A DNA stretch of 64,000 nt, taken from NCBI GenBank assembly GCA_958299035.1, contig CATQJL010000223.1:67946371-68010370 (forward strand). Reading direction: 5' to 3'. This DNA is from Cylicocyclus nassatus (lineage: Eukaryota > Nematoda > Chromadorea > Rhabditida > Strongylidae). The position numbers and the translations under genes were made by a program. Numbering within the stretch: the stretch's first letter is position 1; every line of letters begins with the position of its first letter. Positions 26,184-34,976 of the stretch are shown piece by piece. The notes below the pieces were generated by a model. It ran no database searches and was not told the DNA's origin. It saw nothing but the letters and a program-made list of their open reading frames with translations.

Positions 26184-27480
26184 CAGGGTGTTAAAGTATT
26201 GGTGCGTCTAAAAACACTAATTTTCTTCTCTTTCAAAAACACTTTTTGACACTATTTCTTGTAGACGAATGGAACACAGTAAGCCACATAGATTATAAAA
26301 ACTGCTCGAAATGTTCACCTTTGGATTTTACAAATGCCTTCATTTGGGATATCACTGAACTGACGGCGCGCCGCATGTACTCTTGGTTTGAATCGTCGCA
26401 TGCTTTTGTGAGTTCTGTGTAAAAGCTATTCACAGTGATCTTCTTGCTTCTCACTTCTCCTCCAACAAGGGATTGGTCAGAAGTCGAAATTGCCAATCCA
26501 AACAAGCTATTCGATGCAGCATGAAACGCTAACTTTAAGCCTGTCTTTCATATCTGCAGAAGGTTTTGTAGGCGAAGTTATGAGGACCTTACTGCGAAAA
26601 AATTTTAGACAAAAATTGCGAAATTGAGCACGTACTCCTTTGGCTCACCTCTGTACGGGCCATATGTATGAACTAGTTGCGTGTTTTGGACCAGCACTGA
26701 GCCGAGTATGGTTCTGTACGGGTTTGCCCTTTACAAGCACTATTTCTTAATAAAATAATATCCTTTAACGGCTTATAATTTCATCCACAAAAGTGTTCTG
26801 CGAATAATGAAGATAGGTTCAGTGTCAGCATTTTATGCCGCATCTAAGGTATGCAGCTGGCTTAAATTGGCCAGTTCCATTTCTGACCATTCCCTTGTAA
26901 GTGACTCCAGACAGTAAAGCCAAGCGGGTTGAGATCAAGAATGTTGAGGGTCATTGATCTTTCGTCAGATATCTCGCATTGGCAAAGAAAGCATTGTGGT
27001 CTTCGCTGCGTGGCAGGAGCCCAGTCTCATCGAAACATCCGCCAGCACTTCTTTCTGACTAATCTTTGCATTTACCTTCACATCCCGTTTGGTAAAAATC
27101 AAACGCGCATTCACAGTGACGCTTTCCTGCCCAAACCATCACTCCCTTTGGAAAAAGCGCTCGTATAGCAATTTTCCCTTTTCTAGTGTTCTTACTTGGG
27201 CTGAGCAGTTGCCGTGCATTTAATTGTTGGTTTCGACATCGAGAATTTTTTTATCTAAAAAACTTCTTCTACGCTGCACGCTTGAAGGTGCGCAACATTT
27301 TTTTTTGCAAAAGCCTCTTCAGCGTGGCGTCTGTGGTGGCTCGCAGTCAAAACGAGGACGGCCTGTTGGATTCTTCACTTTGATATACCCTACTGACTTC
27401 TACTGCTTGATGATCCTCTGCACCTGGGACTTTTGAGCAAGCCGAGTTCAGCGAAGCTTTCTATCGACCGGATGCTAGGC
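26184..27480 (-). mobile_element. Tc1/mariner-like element, right end missing
   Basis: CAGGGTGTTAAAGTATTGGT at 26184, preceded by TA, is a Tc1-type terminus. A decayed minus-strand transposase fills the next 1.2 kb. No matching inverted terminus was found beyond 27480, so the 5' end of the element is lost or too diverged. Confidence 0.65.
26293..27460 (-). pseudogene. Tc1-like transposase relic
   Basis: Read on the minus strand with frame changes, the order fits a Tc1-like transposase. There is a helix-turn-helix remnant with VQRIIK (near 27420), a GRPR motif (near 27365), KGVMVWAG (near 27135, the block before the second catalytic region) and DLNPLGFTVWSHL (near 26930). The final block is a C-terminus with FYTELTKACDDSN...MKAFVKSKGEHFEQFL that ends at 26293. 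Multiple stops and frameshifts break it. Complementary plus-strand open frames in the same interval are shadows. Confidence 0.7.
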
Positions 27481-28601
27481 GAGGGATTGATATACAGTGA
27501 TTACAGGACCTCATGAGCACACAGAAGCAATGTATCTTGCATCAAATGAGAGCTGAGAAATGTTACTACTATTATTACGTCAAAACAGGCAATATTTACT
27601 TTATTTAAAAGAGGAAAATCAATGGCACAAAGCATGCCAGTACTTTTCAGCCACCTAGGCGATTCTGTCAACATTTCCAAGACATTTGCCAAAGTGATAC
27701 ACAAGAAGATTCTGAGAAAACTAGGGCGACCCATTTGATTGATTTTTTGGATCAACTTACATCACTTCAAAATAATAGAGGTATGACAGTCAAGGTGAAA
27801 TATGAGTTTTGGACAGATATGTATGTGCGGGCGGTGTTTCACAGTGGCGTATGCTTTCTCTCTCAGACACTCGCAAAAAAACTTCCAAAACAAACTAGGC
27901 TTTTAAAACCTCCGGGGGGACACTCGTTTGAAGCAGCCAGGTAGGGTGGACCTACGCCACATAGACCAATGGGATCCGCCCCGGAAGTTTCAAAGGCTCA
28001 GTTTGCTACAAAAGTTCTTGGCGATTGTCTGAGCTAATGCTTTTTGCGTTTATACTACGGGCCTTTGGATGAGGTCATCTGCACATCTCATAGTAGAAAT
28101 GTATGCAGACGACTTCTAGATTTACGGGATGTATCAAGAATAGTTGTCGGAATTCCTACTGCTATGAGAAAGTTCTTGGGGGGATTGAAGTGCTGGGCCT
28201 TGCTGTCTGCTACTCCGGTTAACCTTGCAAAATGCCTTGTCTTGCATTTGGCGACGAGAAAAAAACCCATGTATCAGGGATGGAACTATTAAAGAAAGAT
28301 TCATTATAAAGAAATAAGGGGCGTGAGCCTACCTAATTTAGGATCGGATTTGTAACTCCCAAACCACTCAATCATGGATGCAACGTTTTCTGTCCTGTTC
28401 ACAATCTATACGGTGCACACTGGAAGCGCGCAATTCTAAAATTCTGGAATTCAGTTTTGAAGTTTGAAATTGATACTTGAAGCATTACTCTATAATTTGG
28501 AATTCATTAAAAATATGTAATACTGAAAAAATTCGGCAAACTTTGCACGCATTTTTTTCTTGCCGTGTTGGAGATCTATTACGTAATTGGACATGCCGCT
28601 G
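27481..28601. other. Unrecognised stretch, 1.1 kb
   Basis: No gene was recognised; this is the left flank of the Penelope-like insertion. Confidence 0.4.
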
Positions 28602-28609
28602 TACGAAGA
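28602..28609. repeat. Target duplication, left copy (TACGAAGA)
   Basis: TACGAAGA is repeated at 33635-33642, immediately outside the two ends of the Penelope-like element. The flanking bases beyond differ, so the duplication is 8 bp. Confidence 0.7.
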
Positions 28610-28618
28610 CAGCCCCAA

Positions 28619-29462
28619 TATATACACTGAAGAGACTGGAATATATGCGCATTCATCCTAATCTTGCCTTGCTTTTCATCTTTGCGTAAAGACTCAAGCT
28701 GTTGTGCTCAAATATCAAACTTTTCGACCAATTTGTATGATAGGTGGGTTTAATATCTACTATCATCGAATTTGAAGAAACCTTGGCTTTTGTTGTTTAA
28801 CATTCATTTCTGTAGAACATCTGTATATTTTGTTTGGAATTTTTGAATTGTTTGATCAGAATTTTAGGAATTCCACACTACCTATCTTGGACAAATTAGC
28901 ATCTAATTGACTTATTGTGCGTTAAAAAGTGAATCATGACAAATACATAGAATTATTACAATAAAACACCGTGGTATTAGTGGTGATCAGGTCGTTCTTC
29001 TCATAGGCGGTGAGTAATCTTTTATAGAGGTTCCGATCCGTGATCCGGACGCAGTGCTGCAGCAGAAGACCAGGGTTGAAAAATTCAGCTCAAACCCGGG
29101 AGGCTGAATTCGCCGGAGGCCCTGCGACGAATTCAAGTTAGAAAAGTCACCGGCTTTCAAATTCTCGAAAAAAAGTCACCGGCTTCCACATTCTCGAAGA
29201 ACTATCCGACTAGTTCACTATAAAGATATAACAATGTAGATAGATTTATCCGATAACTAAGCTACTTTCAGTAGAACGTATTTTTCTTTCATAATAGCCA
29301 AATGTATTATAGAAACAGAAGAGACAGCCAAGTTGTAACCGCACAAACCGGGAGTGCATAAACGCAGCTGTTTTCATGCATCCATAAGACCTTAGACTGC
29401 GGGTTAAGAGCTGAACATCTATAACATTCGAACACTCTGTAACATAAATCTAGACCATTACT
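28619..29462 (+). repeat. Penelope pseudo-LTR, left copy (844 bp)
   Basis: It aligns without gaps to 32790-33633. By eye only three substitutions are seen (28748, 29265 and 29299 against 32919, 33436 and 33470). Inside is a short imperfect tandem repeat (GTCACCGGCTT..ATTCTCGAA, twice, around 29145-29200) and a GC-rich patch around 29030-29130. Confidence 0.9.
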
Positions 29463-29482
29463 AGACCATCCACTTCGCTTAG

Positions 29483-31288
29483 ATTTATAGGTCAGTGCAA
29501 AACATAAAGTTCAGTAGCTCTAGTTATTACAAAGTTGAAGAATTCTTCAAAAGTAGGGATAGCGAACATGAATATACACTAGATAACTTTGGTAATTCAG
29601 AGGGATCAACAAGATGTAGAGAAAACTGTAAATATTGCAACCTAATAGATAACAGGGCATATATACAATCTTCAGTTACTAATCTCAAAATCAACACATA
29701 TACCAATATGCAATCTAATTGTCAGTCAAAAAACTTAATATATTGTCTCACTTGTATGGAATGTAATAAGCAGTATGTAGGAATAACTACAAGAAATTTT
29801 AAAAATAGAATGAATGAACATCTTTATCATAGTAAAAAGAATGATATTGATAATTATTTGTATACACATTTCAAACAAACATGTAGAAGTAGATTAATTA
29901 AATTTACAATACTGGATGACAGTATAGAGAATCAGGATAAGAATGTGCTGACAGATAAAGAATTATTCTGGATAAAATTGCTGATGACAGCCTTTCCCTT
30001 TGGATTCAATGATAATATAAAGGGTTATGGAAACATATCTAATATCACGAATCCATTGGCTTACAAGGCTAACCATCCTTATTTCAATCTCAAAATAAAG
30101 AAAAATAGGAAAAGGAGTAAACATAGAAAAAAGAAAGAAAGAAACAGGATGATAACAAACATAGCAGAATTGAGTCAAAAAATAAACGAATTTGAAAGTA
30201 GCATACTTTTATACAGATTTTTGAATAATATGAATAAGTCAGCTGTAAATAAGCTAATAAGATTATGTTATAACACCAACTTTCTAACAACATTAGTTAC
30301 GGAAAATAGACATTTACTCATCTCTATACTGTGTAGATTCCAATTTAGAAACGCAAAATTTACTAAACAATTTAACAAGGACTCCATAATCCTAAAAACT
30401 AATTACATTCATGAAATTATCGACAAAATAAGTCTTACAAGAATCGTAAATTGCAAACAAATTAAGCAACTAATTTGTAATAATACAAACAAAACATATA
30501 AACCATTCACTGTAGTTTATAATTATGCTACACCTTTTTCGAAGCTATTATTCAATTACAATAAAACACTTAGAAATTTGGATACTAATACATTGATTAA
30601 CACACTCACATCAGAATGTGTTTGTAATCAGATAGAATACCACGAATACATAGACTCCTATCATAAACATATAGTGACAGGAGACCTTTCAATAGTACGC
30701 AACCATACACTTATTGAAATACTAAAGAAAGGTACTAAGTATAGACATCAAGCTAATATAAGTAAAGCTAAAATCGACAAATGGATAGAAGAAACAACAA
30801 AATCTTACACAGAAATACTGCAGAGCAAGTATAAAGTCAATGTACCTACATTGAAAACTATACAATCAATTTTGCATAGTAAAATACGCAGAAAGATCAA
30901 ACCTTATAGACATTCATACGCAAATAGTAACGTTGAAAAGCATTTAAAAGATTTGATCACAAAGCTAAAACAAAACTTTGTGATAACTCCCATAGACAAA
31001 GCTAGTAATAATTATAGCTTTATTTGTAAAAAATATTATTTTTCTATACTAATGAAAGAAATGAGATTGTCTCAAATCAATAACAACATACTACCAATTA
31101 CCACAGTAGCAGGAGCATATAAATATCTTCCTAATACATCCCAGTTTGATATTATCAATAAACACATACAAACATGTCAAACTTTTAGACTGAAGCAAAT
31201 TAATAATGCTGCGATACCTCTTATATACTGCGTGCCTAAATTACATAAAGATCCTATAAAATTTAGATTCATTACAGGCGCACAGTAG
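29483..31288 (+). CDS. Penelope ORF, 5' part: GIY-YIG endonuclease and N-terminal RT region
   Basis: The open frame runs between stops from 29483 to the TAG at 31286-31288; residues below are counted from a GTG at 29495 because no upstream ATG exists. A Cys cluster (C41, C45, C48; then C76, C84, C87, C90) suggests a zinc-binding segment. The GIY-YIG nuclease reads as IY(83)..QYVG(93-96), with conserved R105 and H109, and the metal-binding Glu is probably E156 in KELFWI. A long linker (about 200-530) is Lys/Asn/Ile-rich. The end carries the first RT block, PKLHKDPIKFRF. A single-nucleotide frame change near 31283 separates this from the rest of the RT. First ATG inside the frame is residue 72. 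The nuclease should nick the target DNA for priming. Confidence 0.85.
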   Translation: MYRSVQNIKFSSSSYYKVEEFFKSRDSEHEYTLDNFGNSEGSTRCRENCKYCNLIDNRAYIQSSVTNLKINTYTNMQSNCQSKNLIYCLTCMECNKQYVGITTRNFKNRMNEHLYHSKKNDIDNYLYTHFKQTCRSRLIKFTILDDSIENQDKNVLTDKELFWIKLLMTAFPFGFNDNIKGYGNISNITNPLAYKANHPYFNLKIKKNRKRSKHRKKKERNRMITNIAELSQKINEFESSILLYRFLNNMNKSAVNKLIRLCYNTNFLTTLVTENRHLLISILCRFQFRNAKFTKQFNKDSIILKTNYIHEIIDKISLTRIVNCKQIKQLICNNTNKTYKPFTVVYNYATPFSKLLFNYNKTLRNLDTNTLINTLTSECVCNQIEYHEYIDSYHKHIVTGDLSIVRNHTLIEILKKGTKYRHQANISKAKIDKWIEETTKSYTEILQSKYKVNVPTLKTIQSILHSKIRRKIKPYRHSYANSNVEKHLKDLITKLKQNFVITPIDKASNNYSFICKKYYFSILMKEMRLSQINNNILPITTVAGAYKYLPNTSQFDIINKHIQTCQTFRLKQINNAAIPLIYCVPKLHKDPIKFRFITGAQ

Positions 31289-32327
31289 CATAAAACCAGT
31301 ATCCATGGAGCTAACTAAGATACTTACGTTTACCAAAATGCATTTTAGAAACTACATAAACTCGATTAAAACTAGAAATAATGATTACATCGGCTATTGG
31401 TCTATAGATGATATAAACATAAGTGCTAAATTAGAACATATAGAACCTAGTAACATGAAACTCTTCTCTGCAGACTTCACTGATATGTTTACCAATCTTC
31501 AGCATAATACCATACACAAAAATATGGCAAAAATTTTTCAATTGTGTTTTAAAAATGCAAATAAAAAGTACATAGCATATAATGGCTTCAACAGAGTATT
31601 TTATAGTAATGAAATAAGTAATAACAGGTACAGATATTATGACATTAACGACTTATTATACCTAGTTGACTGTGTACTAAACAATAGTTACTGTATGTTC
31701 TCGGATAACCTCTATGTTCAAACGAAGGGAGTTCCGCAAGGAGGTAATGTTAGTCCTATTCTTGCAGATTTAACTCTCTCATACTTTGAGTATCAGTTTT
31801 CTAAAAATAATATGATCGGAAGAAAGTTTTTTCCTTTCAGATATATGGATGACATACTTATTATACATAACATGCAAGATAAGGAAATAAATTTCATTTT
31901 AACACAAGTCTATGAAAACTCTTTGAAGTTTGAAACTACTAATCCAAATCCATTCAGTTGTTGTTATTTAGACCTAGAACTATGTATAGCTGATAACAGA
32001 ATCGTTACAAAACTATATAACAAAACGGAGAGCTTTAAAAACCACGTAATCAGATTTCCACATGTCACTTCCTGCATTTCTATACAAATCAAAAAAGCAA
32101 CCATATATACGGAAACATTGAGAATTGTTCGCACTTGTTCCTTACTAGAAGATTTCATAAATGGAATCCACAAACTCAAGACGCAACTCAAAGAAATCGG
32201 TTATCAAGAAGATATCATTTTAAATTCTATGTTCCGATGTATACATAAAAATAAATTTATTGTCACTAAGTATTGCATCAGTGGCACAGATGAGGAACTC
32301 TTACATATGATCAAAACTATCTTTTAA
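31284..32327 (+). CDS. Penelope ORF, 3' part: reverse transcriptase catalytic domain
   Basis: The frame opens directly at the break (SSIKPVS, 31284-31304, a continuation of the RT fingers) before the first ATG at 31305. Counting from that ATG, motif A is SADFTDMF with D57, motif B is KGVPQGGNVSP (141-151) and motif C is RYMDD (179-183), so all catalytic acids are present. A C-terminal thumb follows with a KxxxYNKTESFKNHV segment and basic helices, stopping at 32327. Base composition is strongly AT with A-rich coding, unlike flanking DNA. One 1-nt lesion at the junction is the only break seen in the RT. Either the copy is recently inactivated, or frameshifting or an assembly error is involved. 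Confidence 0.88.
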   Translation, partial: SSIKPVSMELTKILTFTKMHFRNYINSIKTRNNDYIGYWSIDDINISAKLEHIEPSNMKLFSADFTDMFTNLQHNTIHKNMAKIFQLCFKNANKKYIAYNGFNRVFYSNEISNNRYRYYDINDLLYLVDCVLNNSYCMFSDNLYVQTKGVPQGGNVSPILADLTLSYFEYQFSKNNMIGRKFFPFRYMDDILIIHNMQDKEINFILTQVYENSLKFETTNPNPFSCCYLDLELCIADNRIVTKLYNKTESFKNHVIRFPHVTSCISIQIKKATIYTETLRIVRTCSLLEDFINGIHKLKTQLKEIGYQEDIILNSMFRCIHKNKFIVTKYCISGTDEELLHMIKTIF

Positions 32328-32675
32328 TATTCAACTTGCAATTGAAACACAAACGTATGTCATATAGTAACGTGCTCCTACGATAACCAACCACATTAGT
32401 TGCTACGCGCGAATATTTTGAATTTAAATTCCGCTACAATACATTGACTCCTCTCCTTATTACACTCTCTTTCTTTATAATTTGTTATTTTCATGGTTCT
32501 TCTTCCCTTTCTTCTATTAGTTTCTACCTAGTTTGATATTTCATTTAGAATGCTAAGGAGCACTACTTACGAATAACAATAGCAAGTGGATGATTGCTAA
32601 CATAGCTTCCTAATCTATAACTGAAATTTTGGATTTTTCTTTCTTGATTTTTTTCTGTTTTTTATTTTTGACTTA
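32328..32675 (+). other. Penelope 3' spacer
   Basis: These 350 bp of AT-rich sequence between the RT stop codon and the ribozyme-like motif hold no open frame or known signal. Confidence 0.5.
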
Positions 32676-32680
32676 CTATC

Positions 32681-32770
32681 TACGATCTTCCTTCACTACT
32701 GATGAGTTCCGGGAAGATCGTATACCTTGCCTAATTTCCGTATAGTGAGTAGGAACGAAACGGAATTAGG
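32681..32770 (+). ncRNA. Hammerhead-like ribozyme in permuted, kissing-loop arrangement
   Basis: All hammerhead core parts are present. They are CUGAUGA (32699-32705), GAAA (32757-32760) followed by C, and a GUA cleavage triplet (32740-32742). Stem I pairs TCACTA (32693-32698) with TAGTGA (32743-32748). Stem II pairs GTTCC (32706-32710) with GGAAC (32752-32756). Stem III pairs CCTAATTTCCG (32730-32740) with CGGAATTAGG (32761-32770), with one bulged U. The strand order is not a circular permutation of the usual one. An extra perfect 11-bp stem (32681-32691 with 32712-32722) displays the CUGAUGA strand in a 20-nt loop, and stem III displays the partner strand in another 20-nt loop. Predicted cleavage is after 32742. 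Confidence 0.65.
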
Positions 32771-32789
32771 TAATTTTTTTGTTTTTGTT

Positions 32790-33633
32790 TATATACACTG
32801 AAGAGACTGGAATATATGCGCATTCATCCTAATCTTGCCTTGCTTTTCATCTTTGCGTAAAGACTCAAGCTGTTGTGCTCAAATATCAAACTTTTCGACC
32901 AATTTGTATGATAGGTGGATTTAATATCTACTATCATCGAATTTGAAGAAACCTTGGCTTTTGTTGTTTAACATTCATTTCTGTAGAACATCTGTATATT
33001 TTGTTTGGAATTTTTGAATTGTTTGATCAGAATTTTAGGAATTCCACACTACCTATCTTGGACAAATTAGCATCTAATTGACTTATTGTGCGTTAAAAAG
33101 TGAATCATGACAAATACATAGAATTATTACAATAAAACACCGTGGTATTAGTGGTGATCAGGTCGTTCTTCTCATAGGCGGTGAGTAATCTTTTATAGAG
33201 GTTCCGATCCGTGATCCGGACGCAGTGCTGCAGCAGAAGACCAGGGTTGAAAAATTCAGCTCAAACCCGGGAGGCTGAATTCGCCGGAGGCCCTGCGACG
33301 AATTCAAGTTAGAAAAGTCACCGGCTTTCAAATTCTCGAAAAAAAGTCACCGGCTTCCACATTCTCGAAGAACTATCCGACTAGTTCACTATAAAGATAT
33401 AACAATGTAGATAGATTTATCCGATAACTAAGCTAGTTTCAGTAGAACGTATTTTTCTTTCATAATAGACAAATGTATTATAGAAACAGAAGAGACAGCC
33501 AAGTTGTAACCGCACAAACCGGGAGTGCATAAACGCAGCTGTTTTCATGCATCCATAAGACCTTAGACTGCGGGTTAAGAGCTGAACATCTATAACATTC
33601 GAACACTCTGTAACATAAATCTAGACCATTACT
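32790..33633 (+). repeat. Penelope pseudo-LTR, right copy (844 bp)
   Basis: Same length as the left copy and colinear with it, with three substitutions seen. It begins 20 bp after the ribozyme-like motif and ends directly before the TACGAAGA duplication. If the motif belongs to the repeat, the full unit is ~890-950 bp and the left copy is truncated. Confidence 0.9.
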
Positions 33634-33634
33634 T

Positions 33635-33642
33635 TACGAAGA
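33635..33642. repeat. Target duplication, right copy (TACGAAGA)
   Basis: Exact match to 28602-28609 at the outer edge of the right pseudo-LTR. Confidence 0.7.
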
Positions 33643-33949
33643 ATGATTTCTACTGCCAGAGCTGGCCCGGTGAGGTGAAAGAATGTGTCCTCTTGCATCA
33701 TGAAAGACTCAATTGAAATGGAAGAATTTTACTCCACAGTTCACGGAAACATATGTGGAACCTACCTGCTCGACTACGGGTTGCCCAAAAGTCTTATATG
33801 TATGTGCTGGGCGCAGTCTTGTCTGCAGGGGAATCAAAGCGTTCTCAAAATATAAAGTCCTCGAAGAATTTTCTTTGCTTCTTACGCAAATTTAGTGCTG
33901 ATATCCGCAACTTGTATGGTGGCGATGTCTGAAGGTATACCTAAGAATT

Positions 33950-34401
33950 CCATTACGGCTCAAACAATCACAAAAACTGAACTAATGACTGATCGAGGTG
34001 AATTCTGCAACTTTTACAAAATGGAAAATTTAAGTGAGAAATACTTTGGTAAGTAATGATTGTTGAATTAACTTCACGGTCATACTACAGTTTTTGTTTC
34101 TTCAATACCATGCCACATAAGCTAGGTTACACATAGATATACATAAAGCAAATCCAAGTATTCTTGAAATTTTTGAAATTATTTTGTTCATATGATAGCG
34201 TCACAGAATCGATCTGTCCTAGAGATTGTAGCTCTGTGCACATTGTCCGATTATGAAAATCTTTCTACAAGGATACAGAGGAACATTGTCTACAAACTTT
34301 ACAAGGTTCACCATTCATTCAAATCCTACGATTTTTACAGATTATGCTCTGCAGCTGTGGAGTATATTTTCGCCATAAGTAAGAACTACATAAATGCCTA
34401 G
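33950..34401 (+). CDS. Unrecognised gene, 3' exons (copy 1)
   Basis: One likely exon ends at 34048 with a strong donor (GTAAGT) and encodes ...RGEFCNFYKMENLSEKYF. A second begins near an acceptor at 34231 and ends at the TAG 34399-34401, encoding a C-terminus with LYRV-like LYKVHHSF and YRLCSAAVEY. The paralogous segment at 40440-40593 keeps the same stop position and most of these residues, which supports coding. I do not recognise the family. The 5' exons were not identified. Confidence 0.4.
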
Positions 34402-34861
34402 TGTGTCTGCGAAATTGAATTGAATGTCTGCTATGTCCGTCACAGTTTTGCTCATAACGGGTCTGTATAACATTTCTTCGATAAACACTTCAAAAAACGA
34501 GCATAATGTTGGAGGAAGCTTTGATATGTCATAAGTGTCGATGTTGAGGCTGACAAATCTGACCAACCCTTGTAATAATGCTTTGTGTTGTTTTTTCGAC
34601 AGAAATGTTATATGAAAAACCACAAGACCTGCTGCAGCTGACGCGTTTGAACGACTCACGTCATAAGCCTTATAATGTTTCTTGTGTGGGGAAGTGTATC
34701 CTCAAATTGACAGTGAACTGATGATTAATCAGCTTGAGATAGTGTGTTAAACAGAGGAAGTTTGCTGCGGGCTATGGCAAAATGATGTGAATGTTTTTTT
34801 GTTCTAACCTTTTCAAGATTTTAAGAATCGAATTTCATCGCTAACGCCTTACAAAACTTGC

Positions 34862-34868
34862 TATAAAA
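34862..34868 (+). promoter_or_regulatory. TATA box of CX3C peptide gene 1
   Basis: TATAAAA lies ~55 nt upstream of the first splice donor and is conserved, with flanking bases (ACTTGCTATAAAA, GTGGCAGCTTGAACGC), in the paralogous copy at 40848-40854. Confidence 0.7.
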
Positions 34869-34889
34869 AGTGGCAGCTTGAACGCAAGT

Positions 34890-34921
34890 TGTCCTCGGAA
34901 GACACTTCACAATTTATACAG
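34890..34921 (+). other. Non-coding leader exon of CX3C gene 1
   Basis: A donor (CAG|GTAGGT at 34921/34922) follows the conserved leader. The start is placed ~25-30 nt after the TATA box and is approximate. The exon contains no ATG. Its intron runs to 36383 and is 1,462 nt long only because of the hAT insertion; without it the intron is ~84 nt, matching 89 nt in copy 2. Confidence 0.55.
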
Positions 34922-34976
34922 GTAGGTTAATCATGCTACTTAGATTGAAAAATAATTTCAATCTAGTAGTAGCGAA

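Larger units (their letters stand above)
28610..33634 (+). mobile_element. Penelope-like retroelement, permuted N-terminal endonuclease type
   Basis: This is a ~5.0 kb insertion. Its order is a left direct repeat, a GIY-YIG endonuclease plus reverse transcriptase coding region, a 350-bp 3' spacer, a hammerhead-like RNA motif and a right direct repeat. An 8-bp TACGAAGA duplication flanks it. The repeats are in the same orientation, as in Penelope pseudo-LTRs. The endonuclease lies upstream of the reverse transcriptase, unlike classical Penelope (C-terminal GIY-YIG) and as in the permuted Chlamys/Naiad-type group. The left repeat lacks the ribozyme region and starts after nine extra bases (CAGCCCCAA), suggesting 5' truncation on insertion. 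Confidence 0.85.

Noticed and set aside
28621..28650. CTGAAGA near the start of the pseudo-LTR as a hammerhead core
   Set aside because: No GAAA with a matching stem II is found at suitable distance, in either repeat copy.
34342..34659. 105-codon minus-strand open frame, partly conserved at 40590-40805
   Set aside because: It has an in-frame 6-nt difference between copies, but copy 2 is then frameshifted. Substitutions show no clear synonymous bias, and it overlaps the better-supported plus-strand exon. Left out as a gene.
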